Counted from the stretch's first letter, positions 1-11,573 are shown. The stretch: DNA of 54,183 bases from Firmicutes bacterium HGW-Firmicutes-8 (GCA_002840165.1 PGZN01000010.1:1-54183), one strand, 5' to 3'. The notes: a model not told the origin generated them from the sequence alone. Numbers and translations: made by a program.

Positions 1-59
1 CACATAGAAATGCCCATTAGCCTTTGTGTTAATGAAAGAGAGTCCGGCCTAGAATCATT

Positions 60-175
60 TTATTATATTTTTATCCGCGGCTTTTAGATTCTGACTTTTT
101 AATATCCGCGTTATCCGCGACATCCGCGGCCGGCTTTTTGGTTTTAAAAATTGATTGCAGCTTTGCTGCGCTAGG
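60..175 (-). repeat. Dispersed intergenic repeat, copy A (CTAGCGCAGC / ATCCGCG type)
   Basis: The gap downstream of serS is made of a repeat. Bases 151-174 read on the minus strand give CTAGCGCAGC followed by AAGCTGCAATCAA. Then come a T/A-rich linker and several copies of a CGCGGAT-like unit (about 68-131). A second copy with the same order of parts is at 30824-30905, where the 24-nt core differs by one base. It holds no gene I can support. The function is unknown; it behaves like a REP or MITE-type repeat. Confidence 0.7.
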
Positions 176-220
176 ATCTCTGTGTTTTCTTTTATTCTTT
201 ATGACCTGCTGCCCGTCACC

Positions 221-1492
221 TTATTTACTAATTTTCTCTACTCCCATGTAGGGCTGAAGTACCTTCGGTACCAGTACGCTGCCGTCTTGCTGTTGGTAGT
301 TTTCCAGGATTGCGGCTACTGTCCGGCCGATAGCCAGGCCGGAACCGTTTAAGGTATGGACAAATTCAGGTTTTGCTTTAGGATTTCTCCGGAAACGTAT
401 ATTCGCTCTTCTGGCCTGGTAATCTTCAAAATTACTGCATGAGGAAATCTCCCGATAAGTCCCATAGCTCGGCAGCCAGACTTCAAGGTCATACGTCTTG
501 GCAGAACTGAAGCCTAAGTCACCGGTACACAGACAGATGACCCGGTATGGCAGTTCCAGCAGCTGCAGGACTTTCTCCGCATTAGCTGTCAGTTTCTCCA
601 ATTCATCATAGGAGTTTTCCGGCAGGGTAAACTTAACCATTTCAACCTTATTAAACTGGTGCTGCCTGATTAAACCTCTGGTATCCCGGCCGGCGGCGCC
701 TGCCTCAGCCCTAAAACAGGCGCTGTAGGCGGCATGGTAGATAGGCAGCTTTTCCCCTTCCAGAATCTCACCCCGATAAAGATTTGTCACCGGGACCTCG
801 GCGGTGGGGATAAGAAAATAATCAACACTGTCAATTCGGAATGCTTCTTCCTCGAATTTCGGCAACTGGCCGGTCCCGGTCATACTGTCCCGATTAACCA
901 TAAAGGGTGGAAAAATCTCGGTATACCCGTGTTTGCCGGTATGTAAATCAAGCATAAAATTGATTAACGCCCGCTCCAGCCTCGCACCCAGCCCTTTATA
1001 GAATACAAAACGCGCTCCGGTGACCTTGGCCGCCCTTTCAAAATCGAGAATACCAAGACCTTCCCCGATATCCCAGTGGGGAAGGGGGTTAAACGTAAAC
1101 TCTTTAGGGGCGCCCCATTTTCTTATTTCAACATTGTTCTCTTCACTTAGACTTTCAGGTACCGACTCATGGGGGATATTAGGAATCGTAAGCAGGGTAT
1201 AGGAGAGTTTTTCTTCTATCTCTTTAAGGTCTTCATCCATTTCCCTTATTTTCTGTGATACCTGCCTCATTTCTATAACCATAGCTTCGGCTTCCTGGCC
1301 TTGCTTTTTAAGCCGACCAATCTCCTCTGATACGGTATTGCGCCTGTTTTTTAACTGTTCCACCTGGACAAGTTCCTGACGCCTCTGTTCCTCCAGAGCC
1401 AGGAAGTCGTCCAGCCCGACAGCAGACCCGCGCTTGTTTAACGCCTCTTTAACCTTATCGGGATTAGTCCGGACAAATTTCAAATCCAACAC
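221..1492 (-). CDS. serS: Seryl-tRNA synthetase
   Basis: This cytoplasmic class II synthetase charges tRNA-Ser with serine. The 423 residues match the family length. The N-terminal 100 or so residues are the charged tRNA-binding coiled-coil arm. The catalytic core carries motif 2 ([21 protein letters not shown]) and motif 3 ([20 protein letters not shown]). The start is a GTG at 1490-1492, preceded by AGGGGG at a suitable distance. The gene lies downstream of serC and serA in the same direction, but a strong hairpin with a T-run separates it from serA, so it may be transcribed partly on its own. No T-box is visible in its leader. Identification is secure. Confidence 0.97.
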   Translation of the reverse strand: MLDLKFVRTNPDKVKEALNKRGSAVGLDDFLALEEQRRQELVQVEQLKNRRNTVSEEIGRLKKQGQEAEAMVIEMRQVSQKIREMDEDLKEIEEKLSYTLLTIPNIPHESVPESLSEENNVEIRKWGAPKEFTFNPLPHWDIGEGLGILDFERAAKVTGARFVFYKGLGARLERALINFMLDLHTGKHGYTEIFPPFMVNRDSMTGTGQLPKFEEEAFRIDSVDYFLIPTAEVPVTNLYRGEILEGEKLPIYHAAYSACFRAEAGAAGRDTRGLIRQHQFNKVEMVKFTLPENSYDELEKLTANAEKVLQLLELPYRVICLCTGDLGFSSAKTYDLEVWLPSYGTYREISSCSNFEDYQARRANIRFRRNPKAKPEFVHTLNGSGLAIGRTVAAILENYQQQDGSVLVPKVLQPYMGVEKISK

Positions 1493-1517
1493 AATATGCG
1501 CCCCCTGAATTATTGAT

Positions 1518-1569
1518 AGGAAATAAAACCTCTCATCACTGACAGAATTTCCATCATGGATGAGAGGTT
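1518..1569 (-). terminator. Intrinsic terminator between serA and serS
   Basis: An 11-bp perfect inverted repeat, AACCTCTCATC (1527-1537) and GATGAGAGGTT (1559-1569), is followed on the minus strand by TTTTATTT. It lies 90 bp after the serA stop and ends about 35 bp before the serS start. It can act as the serA terminator or as an attenuator for serS. A small CCCGG/CCGGG hairpin lies just before it. Confidence 0.75.
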
Positions 1570-1661
1570 ACATCCCACTGTCACATCCCCGGAATACACC
1601 GGGTTCCTTAATTCTAAATTATACTATAAGGGTGACTTTATTTCAAATTTTCCGGGTGGGT

Positions 1662-3242
1662 TTACAGGGTTACCATTTTCACATCAAAGACACCGTCGAC
1701 CTTAGAAATCTTGGCTATGGTTTCGTCAGGTACCGGAGCATCAACAGCCAGCATCATAATTGCTTTTCCGCCTAGAACCTTGCGTCCAACCTGCATAAAA
1801 GCAATATTGATATTATGCTCACCGATCAAATTAGCAACCGGACCGATAATCTTGGGTTTGTCTTGATGTGGAACAACCAGAATATTTCCTTCGGGGACAA
1901 CATCGATTCTGTAACCATCGATTATTACAATTCTCGGGTCATCTTCCCCAAACAGCGTGCCGGCTACTTCTTTAGTGCAATCAGATTTAACGGTAACAGA
2001 GATGAGTTCAGTATAGTCCCCTACTGCGGCGGTCTTACTTTCCTCAACTACGAGGCCTCTCTCTCTGGCCATAATCGGTGCATTAACAAAGTTAACCGAG
2101 TCTTCCACAATTTGCTCCAAAAACCCTTTGAGGAAGGCCGTGGTCAGAGGGGAAACCTCTACTTTGCTCAAATCCCCGCTGTAAGTAATCTTGATGTTTT
2201 TAATAGCGCCGGTGGCCAGTTGGGCTTGTAATTTACCGAGCTTTTCAGCCAATGTCAGGTATGGTTTTATAGCCGCTAAGACCTCGGGCTTAATAGGCGC
2301 CAGGTTAACGGCATTTTTGGCCATTTCACCCTTTATTAGAACATTAACAAATTCTTCAGCCACGTCGAGGGCTACATTGACTTGAGCCTCTTTAGTTGAA
2401 GCGCCAAGGTGCGGCGCAACCACAACTTTGTTTAGTTCAAAGAGAGGACTTTCAGTGGTAGGTTCAACAGCCCAAACATCGAGAGCGGCGCCGGCCAGTT
2501 TACCGCTTTTAACTGCTTCATAGAGGTCTTCCTCATTTACAACTCCACCCCGGGCTACGTTTATTATCCTGGCTCCGTCTTTCATCGTAGCAATAGTATC
2601 TTTGTTAATCATATTGAGGGATTCCTTCGTCTTGGGAATGTGCAGGGAAAGGAAATCCGCCTCCTTAATAACATCGGCCTGCGATTTTACGATAATCCCG
2701 TTAGCTGCAGCAACTTCGGGGGAAACCATAGGGTCATATCCGATTGTTTTCATCTCAAATGCTTGGGCCCGTTTGGCCACAGCTGTACCTATCCGGCCGA
2801 GGCCGATGAGGCCCAGGACTTTACCACGCAGTTCTACACCGGTGTATTCTTTGCGGTTCCACTTACCTTCCTTGAGGTCCTTGTGGGCCTGGGGCAGGTT
2901 GCGGGCTAAGCCCAGCATAAGGGCTAACGTTTGTTCCGTAGCGGCTATGGTATTGCCGTCAGGGGCATTGACGACGACCAGACCGGCATTCGTAGCTGCC
3001 GGAATATCAATATTATCGACACCCACACCGGCCCGGCCGATTATTCTAAGGTTCTTTCCGGCCGCAATAACCGGAGCGGTAATCTTTGTGGCGCTGCGGA
3101 CAATTACTCCATCGTATTCCCCGATAATCCCGCAGAGTTCATCTTCTGTCATTTTATTATTATTTACTACTGCTTCAATTCCGCCTTCCGATAAAATCTT
3201 AACTGCCTTTTCAGCAACATTATCCAATACCAATACTTTCAT
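1662..3242 (-). CDS. serA: D-3-phosphoglycerate dehydrogenase
   Basis: It catalyses the NAD-dependent oxidation of 3-phosphoglycerate to 3-phosphohydroxypyruvate, the first step of serine synthesis. The 526 residues give the long (type I) form: a substrate domain, an NAD Rossmann domain with GLGRIG at residues 147-152 and the catalytic His in PHLGAST, then an allosteric substrate-binding domain, then a C-terminal ACT domain (about 450-526) that usually binds serine for feedback control. The ATG start has GGAGGG upstream. It follows serC by 37 bp, so the two form an operon under the glycine riboswitch upstream of serC. Confidence 0.97.
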   Translation of the reverse strand: MKVLVLDNVAEKAVKILSEGGIEAVVNNNKMTEDELCGIIGEYDGVIVRSATKITAPVIAAGKNLRIIGRAGVGVDNIDIPAATNAGLVVVNAPDGNTIAATEQTLALMLGLARNLPQAHKDLKEGKWNRKEYTGVELRGKVLGLIGLGRIGTAVAKRAQAFEMKTIGYDPMVSPEVAAANGIIVKSQADVIKEADFLSLHIPKTKESLNMINKDTIATMKDGARIINVARGGVVNEEDLYEAVKSGKLAGAALDVWAVEPTTESPLFELNKVVVAPHLGASTKEAQVNVALDVAEEFVNVLIKGEMAKNAVNLAPIKPEVLAAIKPYLTLAEKLGKLQAQLATGAIKNIKITYSGDLSKVEVSPLTTAFLKGFLEQIVEDSVNFVNAPIMARERGLVVEESKTAAVGDYTELISVTVKSDCTKEVAGTLFGEDDPRIVIIDGYRIDVVPEGNILVVPHQDKPKIIGPVANLIGEHNINIAFMQVGRKVLGGKAIMMLAVDAPVPDETIAKISKVDGVFDVKMVTL

Positions 3243-3279
3243 GTGTTCGTATCCCTCCTAATTAAGTTACGAGATTAAG

Positions 3280-4368
3280 TTACGAGTTTTTCTTCCGGAA
3301 GTCGGCCATAAATTTGGCTAACTTCTCGCACCCCTGGATGGGCATCGCATTGTAGACCGAAGCGCGGACACCGCCAACTTCGCGATGGCCTTTAAGCCCG
3401 GCTAAACCGATTTCACCGGCTTCAGCAACAAACTGTTTATCAAGGTCCTCATTCGGCAATTTGTAGGTAATATTCATCAGGGAGCGGAATTCCTTCTGGG
3501 CATGGCCTTTATAGAAACCGTTGCTGTTATCAATGGCATCATAAATAACAGCTGCTTTCTTCTCATTCATTTTTTCCAGTACATCCAGGCCGCCAAGCCC
3601 TTTGACCCAGTCCAGGACGAGCTTAATCATATATACTGTGAAGCTGGGTGGAGTGTTATAAAGAGAGTTGTTCTTGGCGTAGGTATCATACTTCAGCATA
3701 ACAGGCAGTTTTTGATTCGACTTTTCAATCATATCATTACGGATAATAACGACCGCAACACCGGCCGGGCCGAGGTTCTTCTGTGCTCCGGCATAAATCA
3801 GGGCAAACTTTGAAACATCAATTTTCTTGGAAAGGATATCACTCGACATATCGGCAACTTGGGGAACATCACCAAAACTATAAAACTCTTTCCATTGTGT
3901 ACCAAAGATAGTGTTATTAGAAGTTATATGGACATATGCCGGGTTTTCGCTTAACTTAATCTGGTCTTTGCTGGGTATGCTGTTGTGTCCGGTATCAGCC
4001 GTCGAAGCAGCAACATGGGTCGGACCAACCTTAACCCCTTCTTTATATGCCTTATTAGCAAAGCTCCCGGTAACAATATAGTTAGCAATTTTTCCGTCCA
4101 CCAGGTAGTTCATCGGAACCATATCAAACTGACCGGTAGCGCCCATCCCGATAAAAAGAACCCGGTAATTTTCCGGAACATTCAGCAGTTCCTTAAGCAG
4201 GGCCTCCGCTCCGAGGATGATTTCCTCAAAATTCTTGTGGCGGTGACTGGTTTCCAGAATCGACATCCCACTACCCTTATAATTAACCATTTCGGTTTGG
4301 GCCCTCTCCAGAACTTCCAGCGGTAACATCGCCGGTCCGGGGTTAAAGATAAACTTGCGATCACTCAT
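3280..4368 (-). CDS. serC: Phosphoserine aminotransferase
   Basis: This PLP enzyme moves an amino group from glutamate to 3-phosphohydroxypyruvate, giving phosphoserine (step two of serine synthesis). The 362 residues fit the class V aminotransferase family. The N-terminus reads FNPGPAMLP, typical of SerC, and the likely PLP lysine is in AGAQKNLGPAG. The ATG start is preceded by GGGAGAGG. It is the first gene of the serC-serA unit and lies about 105 bp downstream of the riboswitch terminator. No phosphoserine phosphatase (serB) is present in the window. Confidence 0.97.
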   Translation of the reverse strand: MSDRKFIFNPGPAMLPLEVLERAQTEMVNYKGSGMSILETSHRHKNFEEIILGAEALLKELLNVPENYRVLFIGMGATGQFDMVPMNYLVDGKIANYIVTGSFANKAYKEGVKVGPTHVAASTADTGHNSIPSKDQIKLSENPAYVHITSNNTIFGTQWKEFYSFGDVPQVADMSSDILSKKIDVSKFALIYAGAQKNLGPAGVAVVIIRNDMIEKSNQKLPVMLKYDTYAKNNSLYNTPPSFTVYMIKLVLDWVKGLGGLDVLEKMNEKKAAVIYDAIDNSNGFYKGHAQKEFRSLMNITYKLPNEDLDKQFVAEAGEIGLAGLKGHREVGGVRASVYNAMPIQGCEKLAKFMADFRKKNS

Positions 4369-4474
4369 TAAAAAACCTCTCCCTTCAAAAATGTTTTTTG
4401 TGCTTATATTTTTTTATTTCAAGACCGTATTTATGTAAGAAGATCTCTGCTGACCACCTCCCAAAATGTGAAAA

Positions 4475-4516
4475 GAAAAAAAATAAAAAGAGGCCAACCC
4501 CATGGTTTGACCTCTG
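4475..4516 (-). terminator. Riboswitch expression-platform terminator ahead of serC
   Basis: On the minus strand AGAGGTCAA pairs with TTGGCCTCT (one G-U pair), followed by TTTTTATTTTTTTT. The 5' arm (4507-4515) overlaps a segment, 4509-4516, that is exactly complementary over 8 nt to 4646-4653 in aptamer 2. Terminator and antiterminator are therefore mutually exclusive. A perfect 20-bp palindrome at 4538-4557 lies between aptamer and terminator. Confidence 0.85.
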
Positions 4517-4559
4517 AAAGACAACAGAAGATAAGTCTCTCTTACAGCTGTAAGAGAAA

Positions 4560-4757
4560 CCGTCCCCTTCCCCTGTCCTTTTGCCTGAGAGATTAGGCCG
4601 GTGATAACCGGTTTTGCTCCTTCGGCGCTTGTTATCAAGTCTCTCCAGAGGTCTGTCCTGTTACAGTATCATACTCATGGTATACCTGAGAGTTTTGGTC
4701 CGGTTCGGGTAAATCCGTACCTTGCCCCTTCGGCGGGTTACCCCTTCTTCTGTAACA
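4560..4757 (-). promoter_or_regulatory. Tandem glycine riboswitch (gcvT motif)
   Basis: Read on the minus strand, the region has two aptamers with the hallmark GCCGAAGG-GCAA segments (near 4735 and 4625) and the CTCTCAGG segments (near 4687 and 4586) followed by AGGACAG. Aptamer 1 spans about 4659-4757 and is closed by TGTTACAG/CTGTAACA. Aptamer 2 spans about 4570-4654 and is closed by CCTCT/AGGGG. The aptamer 2 P1 strand (4647-4651) is also part of the antiterminator partner of 4509-4516. Glycine binding should free the terminator arm, which predicts an OFF switch for serC-serA. The family assignment is firm; the direction of control is inference. Confidence 0.93.
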
Positions 4758-4789
4758 ATCATTCAGATTTTTTATTGTTCCAATTTCAT

Positions 4790-4818
4790 ATTATATTCTG
4801 CCCAAATCAAATTGTCAA
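4790..4818 (-). promoter_or_regulatory. Sigma-A promoter of the serC-serA unit
   Basis: A perfect TTGACA (4813-4818) and TATAAT (4790-4795) are separated by 17 nt on the minus strand. Transcription would start near 4783, just upstream of aptamer 1. A full-consensus promoter fits a leader controlled by premature termination. Confidence 0.9.
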
Positions 4819-4849
4819 CGAAATTGTGAAAGTTTTTACAATTCCTTGT

Positions 4850-5431
4850 TTACTGTCTGTTGGCCCTTTTTATCTGTTCTAAAAATAGGTTGTGAATCCT
4901 GTAATCGTCTGTCAATTCTGGGTGGAAGGCCGCAGCCAGAAAGTTTCTCTCCCTGGCTAACACTATCTTATCACCAACTCTGGACAGCACCTCTACCCCG
5001 TTTTTTACCTCTTTAATGTAAGGCGCCCTGATAAAGACCGCTTTAAACGGCTCCCCGTCCAATCCCTCAACCTCCAGGTCGGCCTCAAAACTGTCAACCT
5101 GGCGGCCAAAGGCATTGCGGTGGGCTATTATATTCATCAATCCCAAGCGCGGCTGATCACTGGCTACAATTTCTTTGGCCATCAAAATAAGGCCGGCACA
5201 AGTCCCAAAAATAGGTATACCGCTTTCCGCGATTTCCTTAATCCGGTCGGTTAGCTGGAACTCATTCATCAACTTACCGATAGTTGTGCTTTCACCACCA
5301 GGAATAATAAGACCGTCGATACCGTCAAGCTGTTCCCTTTTCTTAACCTGTACCGTCTCACATCCAAGGTTTTTTAAAACCTTTTCGTGTTCTATAAATG
5401 CCCCCTGTAGGGCCAGAACGCCAACCCTCAT
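4850..5431 (-). CDS. pdxT: Pyridoxal 5'-phosphate synthase glutaminase subunit
   Basis: It is a class I glutamine amidotransferase that makes ammonia for PdxS in the DXP-independent vitamin B6 pathway. The 193 residues show the family N-terminus MRVGVLALQGAF, an oxyanion loop (IPGGEST), the nucleophilic Cys in GTCAGLI and the catalytic His-x-Glu in FHPEL. The ATG start has a GGGAG sequence upstream. It follows pdxS by 26 bp and the two products form a 12+12 complex in studied species. PLP made here is needed by SerC and the PLP enzymes elsewhere in the window. Confidence 0.97.
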   Translation of the reverse strand: MRVGVLALQGAFIEHEKVLKNLGCETVQVKKREQLDGIDGLIIPGGESTTIGKLMNEFQLTDRIKEIAESGIPIFGTCAGLILMAKEIVASDQPRLGLMNIIAHRNAFGRQVDSFEADLEVEGLDGEPFKAVFIRAPYIKEVKNGVEVLSRVGDKIVLARERNFLAAAFHPELTDDYRIHNLFLEQIKRANRQ

Positions 5432-5457
5432 TTATCCATTGCTCCCAGTATAAAAGT

Positions 5458-6342
5458 TTACCATCCTCTTTCCTGCATCCGGTCAACCGCAGCCAGAGTG
5501 GAAGTATTAATTCCCACCATCGGTTCACCAAGGTCTTTAGATACCTCAGCCAGGACTTGGGGGTCATTGTAATGAGTCGTGGCCGCAACAATGGCTTTGG
5601 CCCTTTTCGCCGGATCACCTGATTTAAAAATCCCGGAGCCGACAAAGATACCGTCACAACCAAGCTGCATCATCAACGCGGCATCAGCAGGTGTGGCTAT
5701 TCCACCGGCCGCAAAATTAACAACCGGCAGGCGGCCCAGTTTGACGACTTCCAGGATCAGTTCATATGGTGCTCCGTTTTCCTTGGCCGCAGTCATCAAT
5801 TCTTCTTCAGGTACGTTCTGCAGTCTGCGGATTTCGCCCATTACCATCCGCATGTGTTTTACTGCTTCAATAACATCGCCTGTTCCCGGCTCTCCTTTGG
5901 TCCGAATCATGGCGGCCCCTTCCCCTATTCTGCGTAAAGCCTCGCCAAGATTCCGGGCGCCGCAGACAAAGGGAACTTTAAAAGCTTTTTTGTTAACATG
6001 AAACCTATCATCTGCCGGAGTCAGGACTTCACTTTCGTCAATATAGTCAACCCCTAGCGATTCAAGGATTTGGGCCTCTGTAAAATGCCCAATCCGGCAC
6101 TTTGCCATCACCGGAATAGTCACCGCATCCATGATTTTTAAAATTACAGCCGGGTCAGCCATCCTGGCTACCCCTCCGGTAGCTCTGATATCTGCCGGGA
6201 CGCGCTCTAAGGCCATGACCGCACAGGCTCCGGCTTCCTCCGCTATCTTCGCCTGTTCGGGGGTTGTGACATCCATGATAACCCCACCTTTAAGCATTTC
6301 CGCAAGTCCTTTTTTTACCCTCCAGGTTCCCTGTTCAGCCAT
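5458..6342 (-). CDS. pdxS: Pyridoxal 5'-phosphate synthase lyase subunit
   Basis: PdxS condenses ribose 5-phosphate, glyceraldehyde 3-phosphate and ammonia from PdxT into PLP. It is a TIM barrel of about 294 residues, the usual length. Conserved segments visible are [30 protein letters not shown] with its lysine, and the phosphate-binding GIFKSGDP. I chose the ATG at 6342 (MAEQGTW) because GGGAGG lies 10 nt upstream; an upstream in-frame ATG at 6363 lacks this. It is first in the pdxS-pdxT operon. Confidence 0.97.
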   Translation of the reverse strand: MAEQGTWRVKKGLAEMLKGGVIMDVTTPEQAKIAEEAGACAVMALERVPADIRATGGVARMADPAVILKIMDAVTIPVMAKCRIGHFTEAQILESLGVDYIDESEVLTPADDRFHVNKKAFKVPFVCGARNLGEALRRIGEGAAMIRTKGEPGTGDVIEAVKHMRMVMGEIRRLQNVPEEELMTAAKENGAPYELILEVVKLGRLPVVNFAAGGIATPADAALMMQLGCDGIFVGSGIFKSGDPAKRAKAIVAATTHYNDPQVLAEVSKDLGEPMVGINTSTLAAVDRMQERGW

Positions 6343-6377
6343 TTTAAAACTTCCCTCCCACATTATTTAAAAACGGT

Positions 6378-6414
6378 ATTATAGTATTCCGGGTAGATAC
6401 ACCTCATCGTGTAT
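6378..6414 (-). promoter_or_regulatory. Possible pdxS promoter with operator-like palindrome
   Basis: On the minus strand TATAAT (6378-6383) lies 36 bp before the pdxS start. The -35 position is poor but is covered by a perfect interrupted palindrome, ATACAC-N6-GTGTAT (6397-6414). This could be a regulator site; I do not recognise the regulator. Confidence 0.35.
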
Positions 6415-6469
6415 TGATATACCCTAATATTTTACTACAGTTTTAAGTAACAGACAAGTAGGACCTCGG

Positions 6470-6509
6470 AAAAGAAAGAAAAGCCACGAAAAGTAACCTT
6501 TTCGTGGCT
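6470..6509 (-). terminator. Hairpin with T-rich tail upstream of pdxS
   Basis: AGCCACGAAAAG and CTTTTCGTGGCT form a 12-bp stem with a 4-nt loop (6482-6509). On the minus strand it is followed by a T-rich tail (TTTTCTTTCTTTT). It lies between the zinc-ribbon gene and pdxS, and together with the hairpin at 6553-6580 isolates pdxS from upstream transcription. Confidence 0.7.
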
Positions 6510-6545
6510 GTAACCCGCAGTAACCGTTAATCTGTACTACCAGGG

Positions 6546-6580
6546 CTTTTCCAAAAAACTGGCCTTACAGAATAAGCCAG
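6546..6580 (-). terminator. Terminator of the zinc-ribbon gene
   Basis: On the minus strand CTGGCTTA pairs with TAAGGCCAG (one bulged G), followed by TTTTTT. It starts about 28 bp after the stop of the small zinc-ribbon gene. A competing GCCAGCA/TGCTGGC hairpin (6576-6596) shares part of the stem. Confidence 0.65.
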
Positions 6581-6607
6581 CATGTATTTTGCTGGCATCT
6601 GGACATC

Positions 6608-6781
6608 TTATTTATATTCAATTTTGGGCCGATATTCTTTGGCCAAGGCTTCGTTTTCCTGCCCTTCCTGATCAGAAAATTCCAGAATCACGAACCTTTT
6701 ACAGTGGCGGCACTTGATGAGGACAACACTGCCTTTTAACTGGCAGACAATTTTGCCGCACTTGCATCTGACGTTCTCCAT
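6608..6781 (-). CDS. Small Com-like zinc-ribbon protein
   Basis: This is a 57-residue protein starting MENVRCKCGKIVCQL. Two cysteine pairs, C6-x-C8 and C24-x2-C27, make a short zinc ribbon like those in Mu Com-family small proteins. The C-terminal half is charged and lacks further motifs. The ATG has AAGGTGG upstream and the stop is followed by a terminator, so it looks like a genuine monocistronic gene between gyrA and pdxS. RNA binding is known for Mu Com (a translational activator), but a function here is unknown. It has no sign of phage neighbours. Confidence 0.75.
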   Translation of the reverse strand: MENVRCKCGKIVCQLKGSVVLIKCRHCKRFVILEFSDQEGQENEALAKEYRPKIEYK

Positions 6782-7014
6782 ATTTCCACCTTCTTTGTTA
6801 AAGATTCACCCCTTTAGTGACTTCCCTAAAGAGTTTTCGTATTCCCCGATTGCGTTGCTTTTCACAAACGCCGCGCAGCTTTTGTGGACTTGTTATATTG
6901 TATTCCTATCCAACACTAAAACTCCTTCTTTTTTGGTGGGGAACTTCCGTTTTTTTTGTTTCGCTTAGACAAATATGAACCTGCTGCGGCACATTATATC
7001 TCAGGCACGAGTTC
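6782..7014 (-). other. Leader region of the zinc-ribbon gene, no further gene seen
   Basis: This gap between the gyrA terminator and the zinc-ribbon gene is AT-rich. On the minus strand a TACAAT/TATAAC stretch near 6895-6905 could be a -10 element. A GAAGGAG sequence nearby precedes a 7-codon open frame beginning TTG. I see no RNA family that I can name here. Confidence 0.3.
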
Positions 7015-7076
7015 AAAAGACAAAAAAGACCAGTACATACTGGTCTCTGGATATTCAGCCTCGGGACTCGTGCCTC
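7003..7076. repeat. 10-bp inverted repeat enclosing the gyrA terminator
   Basis: AGGCACGAGT (about 7003-7012) and ACTCGTGCCT (about 7066-7075) flank the terminator hairpin at 7027-7046. The right arm is itself flanked by a direct repeat of CCTCGGGACT. It may stabilise the 3' end of the gyrA mRNA. Confidence 0.5.
7015..7046 (-). terminator. gyrA terminator
   Basis: AGACCAGTA and TACTGGTCT form a 9-bp perfect stem (7027-7046), followed on the minus strand by TTTTTTGTCTTTTG. It lies about 140 bp after the gyrA stop. Confidence 0.85.
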
Positions 7077-7183
7077 GGGACTATTGGTTTGAAAACGGAA
7101 GCATTATCCTTCCGTCAATATATTCTATTCGCCGGACAATACAAAATTCCTTTTTTATTCCTCAAACTTTTCAGAAAAATCGT

Positions 7184-9619
7184 TTAATTGTCTTCTTTCA
7201 TGACAACCTTGGCTAAAGCCACTACTGAGTCTTTTTTGTCAAGCCTCATTAAAGTAACTCCCTGGGTAGTCCTTTTCATTTTTGAAATATCCCCGGTGAT
7301 GATTCTGATGATAATTCCTTCCGCAGTAATCATCATTACCTCTTCGTCTTCGTTTACTACTTTTATGCCAACCAACAATCCGTTCCGCTTGGTAGGCCTT
7401 ATCGTCAAGACACCTTTTCCGCCCCTGCCCTGGGTATGATATTCGTCAATAGCAGTTCTTTTACCGAAACCGTTAGCCGTAACGACCAGCAGATAGGCCC
7501 CGCTCTGCACCAGTTCCAAACCCACAACTGTATCATCGCCTACGAGGGTTATCCCTCTAACCCCCCTGGCCGGCCGGCCCATGCTCCGGACCTCCCGCTC
7601 AGAGAACCTGATGGCCTTTCCCTTACGGGTGCCAATAATCAACTCGTCATTACCGGAAGTAAGTTTAACTCGGATTAGTTCATCCTCCTCATCCAGCGTT
7701 AATGCTATCAGCCCGTCTCTCCTGGTAGAGGAGTAGTCATGAATGGGTGTCTTTTTGACAATCCCTCTTTTGGTTGCTGTAAAGAGATAGCCTTCCAAAT
7801 CAAATGACTTGACTGGAATAACGGACGTTATTTTATCGTCACCCGTTAACTGCAGCAGGTTAACAATGGCCGTTCCTTTGGCCTGCCTCCCGGCTTCAGG
7901 AATTTCGTGAACCTTGAGCTTATATACCTTCCCTTTGTTTGTGAAAAACAGAATAAAATGATGGGTGGTCGTAATAAACAGGTGTTCCACAAAATCTTCT
8001 TCTTTGGTACCCATACCGGTTACGCCGCGGCCGCCCCGCTTCTGGCTGCGGTATGTATCGAGAGAGATGCGCTTTATGTATCCGTGATGGGTAATGGTAA
8101 GAACCATATCCTCTTCGGCAATTAAGTCCTCAATATCCATTTTGGTATCTTCGTCGGAGATAACAGTCCTCCTTGGGTCGTTGTATTTTCTCCTCATCTC
8201 CTGCAGTTCTTCTTTGATAATATCCAGAACCATTTTTTCGCTGGCCAGGACAGCCTTATAATAAGCTATCTTTTCCATCAACGTCTTATATTCTTCCTCA
8301 AGCTTTTCTCTTTCGAGACCGGTCAGCCTCTGAAGGCGCATTTCAAGAATGGCCTGGGCCTGTTTTTCAGTAAAACCGAACCGCTCCATCAAAGCGGCGC
8401 GGGCTATATCGACAGTCTGGGATTCCCGGATCGTTTTGATAACCGCATCTAAGTTGTTCAAAGCAATTCGCAGGCCTTCGACGATATGAGCGCGGGCTTC
8501 GGCTTTATTCAGCTCGAACCTTGTTCTTTTGGTGATAACATCCTTTTGATGTTCCAGGTAGTAAAACAGGATGTCTCTCAGATTCAGGACCCTGGGCTGC
8601 CCGTCGACAAGGGCTAACATGATAACTCCGAAGGTTTCCTGCAGCTGGGTATGCTTGTATAGTTGGTTAAGAATTATATCGGGATTGACATCTCTTCTAA
8701 GTTCAATAACAATCTGCATCCCGGTCCGGTCTGACTCATCCCGGAGGTCTGTAATCCCGTCAAGTTTTTTGTCCCTGACCAGCTCGGCTATCTTTTCAAT
8801 TAATCTTGCTTTGTTAACCTGATATGGGAGTTCATGGACGAGAATTCTCATCTTACCGCTGGCCATTTTTTCAATTTTGGCTTGGGCCCTGACCCTGATT
8901 ACCCCGCGTCCGGTTGTATATGCGGAGTTTATTCCGTCCCGGCCCATAATGGTACCCCCGGTCGGAAAATCAGGTCCTTGGATTGACATCATTAATTCTT
9001 TGGGAGTTGCTTCGGGATTATCGATTAAAGTAAAGACCCCGTCAATTACTTCCCCGATATTATGGGGCGGTATATTTGTGGCCATCCCCACCGCAATCCC
9101 GGAAGAACCGTTGATTAAAAGGTTGGGGACCCGGGCCGGCAAAACCACCGGTTCCTTCAGTGTGTCATCAAAGTTGGGCATAAAATCAACAGTTTCTTTT
9201 TCGATGTCATGCAGCAGCTCAGTTGCCAGTTTGGACATCCTGGCCTCGGTGTACCGCATAGCCGCGGCTGAATCCCCGTCAATTGAACCAAAGTTGCCGT
9301 GCCCGTCAATAAGGGGATACCGGCAGGCAAAACTTTGAGCCATTCTAACCATGGCATCATATACAGCCGTATCTCCGTGCGGGTGGAATTTACCGAGGAC
9401 TTCCCCGACGATCCGGGCTGACTTTTTATGAGGTTTGTCAGGGGTCATCCCCAGTTCGTTCATGGCAAACAAGATCCGGCGGTGCACCGGCTTTAAGCCG
9501 TCCCGTACGTCGGGCAAAGCCCGGCCGACGATAACACTCATCGCATAATCCATGTACGAATTTTTCATCTCATCATTAATATCAATAGGTAAAACCTTTC
9601 CTGTACCAAATCCCGTCAA
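7184..9619 (-). CDS. gyrA: DNA gyrase subunit A
   Basis: GyrA breaks and rejoins DNA and, with GyrB, introduces negative supercoils. The protein has about 811 residues. The catalytic tyrosine is in AAMRYTEAR, the quinolone-resistance segment reads [11 protein letters not shown] (Thr at the E. coli Ser83 position), and the GyrA box QKRGGRGV in the C-terminal DNA-wrapping domain separates it from ParC. The longest frame begins with a GTG at 9626-9628, but the AAGAGG ribosome site abuts that codon. The TTG at 9617-9619 lies 8 nt after AGAGG, so I prefer it. It follows gyrB closely in an operon. Confidence 0.95.
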   Translation of the reverse strand: MTGFGTGKVLPIDINDEMKNSYMDYAMSVIVGRALPDVRDGLKPVHRRILFAMNELGMTPDKPHKKSARIVGEVLGKFHPHGDTAVYDAMVRMAQSFACRYPLIDGHGNFGSIDGDSAAAMRYTEARMSKLATELLHDIEKETVDFMPNFDDTLKEPVVLPARVPNLLINGSSGIAVGMATNIPPHNIGEVIDGVFTLIDNPEATPKELMMSIQGPDFPTGGTIMGRDGINSAYTTGRGVIRVRAQAKIEKMASGKMRILVHELPYQVNKARLIEKIAELVRDKKLDGITDLRDESDRTGMQIVIELRRDVNPDIILNQLYKHTQLQETFGVIMLALVDGQPRVLNLRDILFYYLEHQKDVITKRTRFELNKAEARAHIVEGLRIALNNLDAVIKTIRESQTVDIARAALMERFGFTEKQAQAILEMRLQRLTGLEREKLEEEYKTLMEKIAYYKAVLASEKMVLDIIKEELQEMRRKYNDPRRTVISDEDTKMDIEDLIAEEDMVLTITHHGYIKRISLDTYRSQKRGGRGVTGMGTKEEDFVEHLFITTTHHFILFFTNKGKVYKLKVHEIPEAGRQAKGTAIVNLLQLTGDDKITSVIPVKSFDLEGYLFTATKRGIVKKTPIHDYSSTRRDGLIALTLDEEDELIRVKLTSGNDELIIGTRKGKAIRFSEREVRSMGRPARGVRGITLVGDDTVVGLELVQSGAYLLVVTANGFGKRTAIDEYHTQGRGGKGVLTIRPTKRNGLLVGIKVVNEDEEVMMITAEGIIIRIITGDISKMKRTTQGVTLMRLDKKDSVVALAKVVMKEDN

Positions 9620-9662
9620 ATTTTTCACCTCTTAGTCTGTGGGCCTAGCCCGCGTCTGTAGA

Positions 9663-11573
<1,911 letters not shown>

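Noticed and set aside
1493-1661. T-box riboswitch ahead of serS
   Set aside because: Many firmicute serS genes have one, but the GGGTGG-type T-box sequence and the long leader are absent; only a terminator-like hairpin is present.
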